Source: an uncultured Odoribacter sp.
GTDB lineage: Bacteria > Bacteroidota > Bacteroidia > Bacteroidales > Marinifilaceae
Assembly: GCA_905204385.1 (NCBI GenBank)
Contig: CAJKZL010000240.1
Coordinates: forward strand, 1 to 5,603
Reading direction: 5' to 3'
DNA: 5,603 nucleotides
The notes under the pieces were generated by a model. It did no database searches, had not been told where the DNA came from, and saw only the letters and a program-made list of their open reading frames with translations. The stretch's first letter is position 1. Each line of letters opens with the position of its first letter. Shown piece by piece: positions 1-5,603 of this stretch. The position numbers and the translations under genes are program-made.

Positions 1-802
1 CCGTTGAATCTTCTCCCTTAGCAGGATCGCCCCGATAATCCAGCAAGGCTTTATAGTAGCTCTCGATTTCCTCTTCCAAAATCCAGTCAGGGGTGAGGAA
101 CAGCGTCATTAAACTGCTTTCCTGGCCAAGCCGGGTATAGTTGTAAAATTTATTCACATACAAGAATACCGAATCGTACAACGGTCGTCCCAAAGCATCG
201 TATTCCCCCGTGGCAACGCTGTTTTTCTCATCAAAAATCGAATCCTGCACATTGTTGATCAAGCCCTGCAAAATGGTATATTCGGGAGCCTGTTCCAGGT
301 ATTCTCTCAAATTAGGCTGTAAACCGAGCCATCCTCCGATTTCCTGTATCACTCCGTCTTTGCAAATCATATCCGTTTTCACCAACCGGCATTCGTTTAC
401 CCGAAAACTGATATTATCCTCCGAATAGATACCCAGTTTTTTACCGGAAAAAGCCGTCACCCGCGTCTGATCCTTCATATCGGTGGTGGTGTAAGGCAAC
501 ATAGAAACATGGTTCTTGATCGTCAGGCGTCGCAGAGAATCGGACAGGCCGGACAAATCGGGCACCTTATCGTTGGCAGGCACCCACACAGTGACCTGAT
601 TGCTTCCGGTAAAGATGGTATCTGTCCCCACCTCTTTCAACAGAGCGGCAAACGCCGAATATTCGGGGCGGCTTCCGATATATTCCATCACGGTCTGATC
701 GGTCACCGTAGCCTGACCTGCATCATAATGATCGTCCCATTCCGGAGTACAGGCAACCAGGAGTAGCAGCATCCACCCTATACTTATTTTATTCTTTATC
801 AT
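1..802 (-). CDS. Fasciclin (FAS1) domain lipoprotein, N-terminal part (3' end outside window)
   Basis: The first 267 residues are visible; the frame is open without a stop from the ATG at 802 to the window edge. The start is followed directly by a lipoprotein signal peptide (MIKNKISIGWMLLLLVAC), giving lipidated Cys18. The next residues, TPEWDDHYD, are acidic and of a type often seen at the N-terminus of Bacteroidota FAS1 proteins. A FAS1 domain covers about 36-158, with VMEYIGSRPEY (38-48), the H1 strand VTVWVPAND (70-78), LTIKNHVSML (93-102) and KDGVIQEIGG (148-157). A second FAS1 domain starts near 164 (NLREYLEQAPEY) and reaches its H1 strand MTLFLTPDWILE (232-243). Between them, about 190-229, is an insertion containing YDALGRPLYDSVFLYVN. 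Only 7 bases separate it from the upstream FAS1 gene, of which it seems a diverged paralogue. It is probably a surface accessory protein of the same operon. Its C-terminal domains are unseen. Confidence 0.85.
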   Translation of the reverse strand, partial: MIKNKISIGWMLLLLVACTPEWDDHYDAGQATVTDQTVMEYIGSRPEYSAFAALLKEVGTDTIFTGSNQVTVWVPANDKVPDLSGLSDSLRRLTIKNHVSMLPYTTTDMKDQTRVTAFSGKKLGIYSEDNISFRVNECRLVKTDMICKDGVIQEIGGWLGLQPNLREYLEQAPEYTILQGLINNVQDSIFDEKNSVATGEYDALGRPLYDSVFLYVNKFYNYTRLGQESSLMTLFLTPDWILEEEIESYYKALLDYRGDPAKGEDST

Positions 803-809
803 AATGGTA

Positions 810-2435
810 TTAATTTATCGGTTCAAAAATAAACAGGTCCAATAACATCTCTCCCTGACGTGAGCCCACCGAAACACGGATAGTATGCGATTTCGTTTCT
901 GTAAAGGTCACTGTTCCTAAATAGGTAATCCAGTAGTTATCGTATCCCGGTGTATAAGCCGTGAATTCGCCGCCCACAGGCTTTCCGTCAATGGAAACTT
1001 TATATTTTCCACCGGCATTCTTGGTGGTCTTGTAGAAAGGATTAAGGCTGTACGTACCTTTCGGTATAGGCGGAGTGATGAATTCGACATAACCTACCGG
1101 ACCCGGGGAAATATACAGGCAGTCGCCGTTTAGAAAACCGTTTTGCACAAAATTGTAACTTCCCTCCGAAAATACAATATAAGCAACGGCATCTCCTTTA
1201 GAGACCGGAGTAGATTCCCAAGTGATATAGGGTTTATAATCATCGGCTTTCAACAATGTCTGGGTTTTACCTATTCCCTCGGCCCTATAAGTAGAAAGCC
1301 GTTCAAAATTCACATAGTCCGTCAATTCGACCAGAGTAATCATGGAAGCAGGCTCCTCTATCTTCAATACACCGTCGAGTTCATGCAGCACACCATTTTT
1401 CAAAGGAATATTGTAAGAAGTCTCGTTAAAGAATTTCAGTCCTCCGGTGGCTTCCTCATTAAAAACAAGATCGATAATTCCGTCATCTTTAGCGACAATC
1501 AGTTTATTCTCTGCCATAGTCTCCAAAGCGACCCCCTTGGCATCCACCAGTTGATGGGTTACAGAAGCCGTTCCGTCTCCGGCCTTGGTGACGGAGCCAT
1601 ATTCCAGACGCTGAATAATGTCCTTACCATACATCTCCCGGCTCAGCAAATGATAGCGGACATATTGGTCCAACCCTGCTTCGTCCAATCCCATCCCGGT
1701 TTTGACAGCAGCCACATCTTCATAGCCTGCCGCTTGAAACACTTTATCGGAAACGACAAACAAAGTTCTCCTGCTTTTCATACCCGCCACTTTATCATCC
1801 TGCAACTGCGAAAACAAAGCCCGGGTGGTATCCGGACAAGCCATCACCATGTGGTACATGATCGAAAAACGATCCTGATGTTGTTCCAAATAGTCCATAA
1901 AAGTATTCACTACGGGGTCGATAACATGATCCAACTCATGGATAATCCCGTTCACCATTTCTTTATCGTAATTGATAATTTTGGACTCTTGATTGAGATA
2001 GACGGCCCCGTTATCCCCCGAAGTAAACAGACAAGCCAGATAATCGCCACTGGCCGTAGAATCGGCCAGCTTTCCGTTGCGGAAGGTGGAGAGATACATA
2101 GATGTATTGGGCAAAGTGTGGTATTTCACCAGAGTAGCGGCCTCTTCCTGCTCCAATTCGGCAACACTGTGAACCCCGTATTTTTCTTCCAGATAACTCA
2201 GTAAAGTTTCGTTATTGACGATGAAACAAGTCATCGGAGTGGTACTCAACCGGAAAGTCTCTGCCATGCCGGCCCGGACAATGAGATTATACCATTCGGT
2301 ATAGGCCGGGGTTTGCGCCAGATAATCCAGTACAACCAATTCGTCGAAAGCCATAAACTTTCTATCCTCGTTATCGTCTTCACAACCGAAGAGCGGTAAC
2401 ATCATTGCAATGAATATGATCAGATATTTCTTCAT
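810..2435 (-). CDS. Two-domain fasciclin (FAS1) lipoprotein with C-terminal beta-rich CBM-like domain
   Basis: This complete 541-aa protein is probably a surface-anchored accessory binding protein of the SusCD system. Residues 1-17 form a lipoprotein signal peptide, with the lipobox LFGC giving Cys18. The next residues, EDDNED, are acidic, like the surface-export signals of Bacteroidota lipoproteins. A first FAS1 domain spans about 31-175, with the H1-like strand MTCFIVNNETLLSYL (68-82), VKYHTL (103-108) and the closing NGIIHELDHVIDP (162-174). A second spans about 176-360, with TLFVVSDKVF (224-233), YVRYHLL (258-264) and NGVLHELDGVLKI (347-359). FAS1 domains are known adhesion or ligand-binding modules. 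Residues 365-541 are not FAS1: they are rich in predicted beta-strands and end in LLDLFIFEPIN, which resembles the last strand of galactose-binding/CBM6-like sandwiches; this assignment is inference. The start is 11 bases after the susD stop. No catalytic motif is recognised. The FAS1 call is firm, the role less so. Confidence 0.88.
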   Translation of the reverse strand: MKKYLIIFIAMMLPLFGCEDDNEDRKFMAFDELVVLDYLAQTPAYTEWYNLIVRAGMAETFRLSTTPMTCFIVNNETLLSYLEEKYGVHSVAELEQEEAATLVKYHTLPNTSMYLSTFRNGKLADSTASGDYLACLFTSGDNGAVYLNQESKIINYDKEMVNGIIHELDHVIDPVVNTFMDYLEQHQDRFSIMYHMVMACPDTTRALFSQLQDDKVAGMKSRRTLFVVSDKVFQAAGYEDVAAVKTGMGLDEAGLDQYVRYHLLSREMYGKDIIQRLEYGSVTKAGDGTASVTHQLVDAKGVALETMAENKLIVAKDDGIIDLVFNEEATGGLKFFNETSYNIPLKNGVLHELDGVLKIEEPASMITLVELTDYVNFERLSTYRAEGIGKTQTLLKADDYKPYITWESTPVSKGDAVAYIVFSEGSYNFVQNGFLNGDCLYISPGPVGYVEFITPPIPKGTYSLNPFYKTTKNAGGKYKVSIDGKPVGGEFTAYTPGYDNYWITYLGTVTFTETKSHTIRVSVGSRQGEMLLDLFIFEPIN

Positions 2436-2446
2436 AGGATTCAGTA

Positions 2447-3916
2447 TTATTGGTAAGCCTCGTTTTGGATAAGCAACCCGCCACTCATATCGATTTCGTC
2501 TTTATGGATAGGGAAATAAAAGCTGCCTTCTTTGGATAATTTTGTCTGATAGATAGGCCGTTCGTTCAAAGAAATGTTCTTTAACAGAATGTTGACCACC
2601 ATCGTTTTGAACTTCGAGAAATGATCTATGCGTGCCAAACGCAGCAAATCGAACCATCTTTTCCCTTCGGCAATAAACTCTTTTTTGCGCTCATCGAGTA
2701 AAAGGGTAAGGAAACTTTCCTGGGTGTACTGTTCGTCCGTACCCAACAAGTTTAAGCCGGCACGGGTATGAACCTCATTCAAGGAATTGACCGCCGCCTC
2801 GTAATCGGGTTGCGGCAACATAGCGCAAGCTTCGGCATGGATCAGATAGACGTCGGCATAACGATAGAAAATCCAGTTCGGCGAACGGCTGGCATCGGGA
2901 CGAGTATTGTTGGCATCGGTATTCGCTACATCACGTCCCAGATATTTCCATACACAACTTTTGCTGGTCACAAAACTGGCGCCTTCACCCCGGGCATCAT
3001 CCCCGTCGAATTCACCCGGCACATTGCTGTTAATATTGTAATAATGGTTGGTATTGTTGAAATTAAACCAAGAAAACAAGGAATTAGTTTGTGCATTGGC
3101 ATGATCAAAATACAATTCGAAAATCGATTCATCTGTCATCCCGGGATAAAAAATAGTATACCAGTCCTCCACCAACTCGTATCTGCCGCTCGACATAATG
3201 AGTTCGCAAAGGTTTTTTGACAAAGCATATTCACCTGTCCACAAATAAACTTCGGCCAGAACAGTAGCGGCTCCCCAATCCGTCAGACGGCAGGTATTCT
3301 GCCACGATTCGGAATAAACCGTACTATACCGGGTAGGAGCTTTCAGGGCTTCTTTAAGGTCGCTGACAATCTGCGCCCAGATCGCTTCTTCAGAGCTTTT
3401 TGCCATAGTGAAGCCTTGTGCGTCCGAATCGAAAGGCTCCGTAACCAAGGGCACTTCCCGGAAAGCACGTACCAGATAGTAATAGGCCAGTGCCCTCAAC
3501 CCTTTGGCTTCTGCCAGGTGATAGTTCATCTCTTCCTCGGTATAAAGCGGATCCCTTTCCAACACCAAAGAAGCATATTTAATCACTGAATTGGCAGAAT
3601 TGATAACGCGGTAGAACACTGCCCAGTTCACCCAATCATTTTCTGAAGTAATATTCTGGCCATGAATCAATTCGATATCGGCAGTAGCATCCAGGCTGAC
3701 AACATCCAGATTTTCGGCCCGGGCTTCCCCCCATACCATAAAGTAAGGCATACAATTGCGGAAACGGTTATAACAAGATAACAACGTGGTTTGCACATCT
3801 TCTTTTGAAGTCCAGTATTGCTCGCTTACCCGCTCGTCTTCAGGTTTCAGGTCCAGCCAATTGTTGCAACTGCTGACCATCAATACGGTAAATATTAATA
3901 GGATATTTCTTTTCAT
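2447..3916 (-). CDS. SusD/RagB-family surface nutrient-binding lipoprotein
   Basis: This complete 489-aa protein is the partner of the upstream SusC-like transporter. SusD proteins sit over the SusC barrel at the cell surface and act as a substrate-binding lid. The N-terminus has a short lipoprotein signal, with Cys17 after LMVSS, followed by the family signature NNWLDLKPEDE (18-28) and EQYW (32-35). The helical TPR-like core shows AEAKGLRALAYYYLVRAF (135-152), YRYADVYLIHAEA (351-363), LNEVHTRAGL (379-388) and LLDERKKEFIAEGKRWFDLLR (about 406-426). The C-terminus FPIHKDEID...LLIQNEAYQ matches the usual family ending. The length is normal and the frame is intact. The ATG at 3916 is chosen because the signal peptide starts directly there. 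The upstream 12-base gap has only a weak GGAA-like purine stretch, normal in Bacteroidota. The nature of the ligand cannot be read from the sequence. Confidence 0.96.
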   Translation of the reverse strand: MKRNILLIFTVLMVSSCNNWLDLKPEDERVSEQYWTSKEDVQTTLLSCYNRFRNCMPYFMVWGEARAENLDVVSLDATADIELIHGQNITSENDWVNWAVFYRVINSANSVIKYASLVLERDPLYTEEEMNYHLAEAKGLRALAYYYLVRAFREVPLVTEPFDSDAQGFTMAKSSEEAIWAQIVSDLKEALKAPTRYSTVYSESWQNTCRLTDWGAATVLAEVYLWTGEYALSKNLCELIMSSGRYELVEDWYTIFYPGMTDESIFELYFDHANAQTNSLFSWFNFNNTNHYYNINSNVPGEFDGDDARGEGASFVTSKSCVWKYLGRDVANTDANNTRPDASRSPNWIFYRYADVYLIHAEACAMLPQPDYEAAVNSLNEVHTRAGLNLLGTDEQYTQESFLTLLLDERKKEFIAEGKRWFDLLRLARIDHFSKFKTMVVNILLKNISLNERPIYQTKLSKEGSFYFPIHKDEIDMSGGLLIQNEAYQ

Positions 3917-3928
3917 AGTCGTTCCGAT

Positions 3929-5603
3929 TTAAAATTCCAGGTTTATACCGATCATCACTTTCCGGGGACGGGGAGTTTTAGCACTGTCTACGCCCATCAC
4001 CTGGAATTTCCCTTCATTGTTCATCCCACCCCTGATATCCACCTCGGGATCTTGGCCGGAATATTTTGTCCAGGTAAATAAATCGTAAGCAGTGGCAACA
4101 ACACTGAATTTTGACAATCCCAACCTGCTGAGGGTATGTTTCGGCAAATTATAACTCAATGACAGTTGTTTCAGACGGATAAAGCTGGCATCCTCCACAA
4201 AGCGGTCAGAACCCAACCAGTTGTAATGATTAGCTCCTCTGTGCAAAGCGCGTGGAATATTTGTTTCGTCGCCTTCAAAACGCCAGCGGTTACGAACAGC
4301 CACACTCTGATTATCGTAACCATCCATATTTTCGGCATACATACGGGTTTGATTCACTACATCGTATTTCCAACGGCTGTGAAAAAACGCCCGTAACATC
4401 AATTGCTTGTAACCTACGTTGAATCCGAAACCGGCAGTCACTTTAGGCATACTGTTGCCTAAATAAACGATATCGTGCTTGTTGATGATTCCATCCCCGT
4501 TTACATCCTCGTAAATGGCGTCTCCGGGACGAACCTGCCGCTCTTCGTGATACATCCGCGCCGGCTGCCCGCTGATGTCGTAGACCGGATTACCGGAAGC
4601 ATCATGGATATAAGTGGCTGCTTCATCTTTGTATACTCCCAGATAGCGGAAACCATAGAAAGAGCCCATCGGATCGCCTGCTTCCAGTGTAATCGCATAA
4701 GTCCCGTTGGTGGCTTTATCCGGATACTGCATATAGTTTACGTTCTGAGGCAGTTTCATCAGTTTGTTCCGGTTGCCGGAAATATTGAAATTCAGGCCTA
4801 GTTTCCAATCTTTAGACTGGAGAATATCCGTGTAATTCCCCCGGAATTCCCATCCTTCATTCTGCATTTCCCCGGAATTCATAAAAGGCACTGTAGTGTA
4901 TCCGATATGCGAAGGCATGGTCAGGTTTTTCTGTAACAAATCCCGGGTCGTATTGCGATAATAATCCAAATTAAAATTCAAACGGTCGTTCAGGAAAGAG
5001 AAATCGATGCCCACATCGATCTTTTCCACTTTTTCCCATTTCAGGTTATTCAATTGGATGGTCGTGGGTCCTACGGTTCCCAGAGAACCATAATTATTTT
5101 CGGTAGTGTATTTTCCCAGATAAGGATAGGCCGTATCAGGCGCTTTTCCATTGAGTCCCCAACTGGCATGTATTTTCAAAGTGGAAAATACTTCCAGCTT
5201 TTTAATGAATTCTTCATTCTCCATCCGCCAGGCAGCAGAAATACTGGGGAATCCGGCCCAACGGCCTTCCCGGCTCATCTTAGACACTGCATCGCGGCGG
5301 TAAGAAGCGCCCAGGATATAACGATTGTCATAATCATAATGCAAATTAATGACAGCACCGAAATCACGTGTTGCCGAATTAGGAGCCTTGAAAACCGAAA
5401 AATTCCCGGAAGTAACCGGCGAAGATAGGTTTTCCGACCCACCGCCATAGGCAGTCGTTGTACGCGTACGGGTCATACGGTCGTTCAGATCTATCAAAGC
5501 CGTCGCCACCAGATGATTTTTTTCCAGAAATGAGAAATTATAAATCAACTTATTCTGAATATACATCGACGTAGACAAAGAGGAATAAGACTCGGAATTG
5601 TTG
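3929..5603 (-). CDS. SusC/RagA-family TonB-dependent outer-membrane transporter, C-terminal part (5' end outside window)
   Basis: This is the C-terminal 557 residues of a SusC-like transporter, which forms an outer-membrane beta-barrel and imports oligomeric nutrients using TonB energy. The frame is open to the window edge, so the signal peptide, carboxypeptidase-like domain, TonB box and plug are off-window; family members are usually about 1000 aa. Visible residues (numbered from the first whole codon) carry typical SusC barrel signatures: FPSISAAWR (about 118-126), LKWEKVEKIDVGIDF (187-201), NSGEMQNEGWEF (242-253), and SFIRLKQLSLSYNLP (473-487). The protein ends in the aromatic outer-membrane beta-signal, GINLEF. 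Residues 366-377, DVNGDGIINKHD, match a calcium-binding EF-hand/dockerin loop, which is common in this family. A TTG at 5578 could be read as a start but lies inside the barrel and is not one. The stop codon is 12 bases before the SusD-like start, as expected for a susC-susD operon. The substrate is unknown. Confidence 0.95.
   Translation of the reverse strand, partial: NNSESYSSLSTSMYIQNKLIYNFSFLEKNHLVATALIDLNDRMTRTRTTTAYGGGSENLSSPVTSGNFSVFKAPNSATRDFGAVINLHYDYDNRYILGASYRRDAVSKMSREGRWAGFPSISAAWRMENEEFIKKLEVFSTLKIHASWGLNGKAPDTAYPYLGKYTTENNYGSLGTVGPTTIQLNNLKWEKVEKIDVGIDFSFLNDRLNFNLDYYRNTTRDLLQKNLTMPSHIGYTTVPFMNSGEMQNEGWEFRGNYTDILQSKDWKLGLNFNISGNRNKLMKLPQNVNYMQYPDKATNGTYAITLEAGDPMGSFYGFRYLGVYKDEAATYIHDASGNPVYDISGQPARMYHEERQVRPGDAIYEDVNGDGIINKHDIVYLGNSMPKVTAGFGFNVGYKQLMLRAFFHSRWKYDVVNQTRMYAENMDGYDNQSVAVRNRWRFEGDETNIPRALHRGANHYNWLGSDRFVEDASFIRLKQLSLSYNLPKHTLSRLGLSKFSVVATAYDLFTWTKYSGQDPEVDIRGGMNNEGKFQVMGVDSAKTPRPRKVMIGINLEF

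Noticed and set aside
210..766. Two plus-strand open frames (210-428 and 509-766)
   Set aside because: Both lie opposite the open minus-strand FAS1 lipoprotein frame that runs from 802 to the window edge. Neither has family motifs.
803..809. Possible separate promoter between the two FAS1 genes
   Set aside because: Seven bases are too few for an intergenic promoter, and no Bacteroidota -7/-33 pair was recognised. The gap fits an operon junction.
1143..2204. Plus-strand open frame of 353 codons opposite the 541-aa FAS1 gene
   Set aside because: It is wholly antisense to a gene with a signal peptide and clear FAS1 motifs. Its product has no recognisable domain and a composition typical of reverse-strand translation (rich in His, Ile, Gln, Ser).
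2768..3220. Plus-strand open frame of 150 codons
   Set aside because: It is antisense to the SusD-like gene in a region with conserved family motifs; no domain is recognised.
4166..5428. Plus-strand open frames at 4166-4396, 4475-4801 and 5054-5428, and a minus-strand alternative frame at 4501-4698
   Set aside because: All overlap the conserved SusC barrel coding frame and have no signal or domain of their own.
5576..5578. TTG as a possible start of the SusC-like protein
   Set aside because: The frame stays open upstream to the window edge and the codon lies inside the transporter body. The true start must be off-window.

Overview
The window looks like part of a Bacteroidota genome, probably Bacteroidales. 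All recognisable genes lie on the minus strand and encode a SusC/SusD-type outer-membrane uptake pair followed by fasciclin-domain (FAS1) lipoproteins, an arrangement typical of that phylum. Weak or absent Shine-Dalgarno sequences and acidic residues just after the lipidated cysteines agree with this. The genus cannot be fixed from the sequence.

Layout, in the direction of transcription (high to low coordinates): (1) the C-terminal 557 residues of a SusC/RagA-like TonB-dependent transporter, whose start lies beyond base 5603; (2) a complete SusD/RagB-like lipoprotein of 489 aa; (3) a complete 541-aa lipoprotein with two FAS1 domains and a C-terminal beta-rich, CBM-like domain; (4) the first 267 residues of another FAS1 lipoprotein, with one full FAS1 domain and the start of a second, running off the window at base 1. 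The gaps between genes are only 12, 11 and 7 bases, so the four genes almost certainly form one operon. No stretch over 300 bases is without a gene. No promoter, terminator, RNA gene, mobile element or CRISPR array is visible.

Likely function: SusC forms the outer-membrane channel energised by TonB, and SusD is its surface lid that captures the substrate. The two FAS1 lipoproteins are probably surface-anchored accessory proteins that bind substrate or partners, in the position held by SusE/SusF-type proteins in glycan loci. No glycoside hydrolase, peptidase, sulfatase or regulator lies in the window, so the substrate cannot be deduced. The overall arrangement is a known type. The less explained parts are the FAS1 pair and the C-terminal domain of the 541-aa protein.
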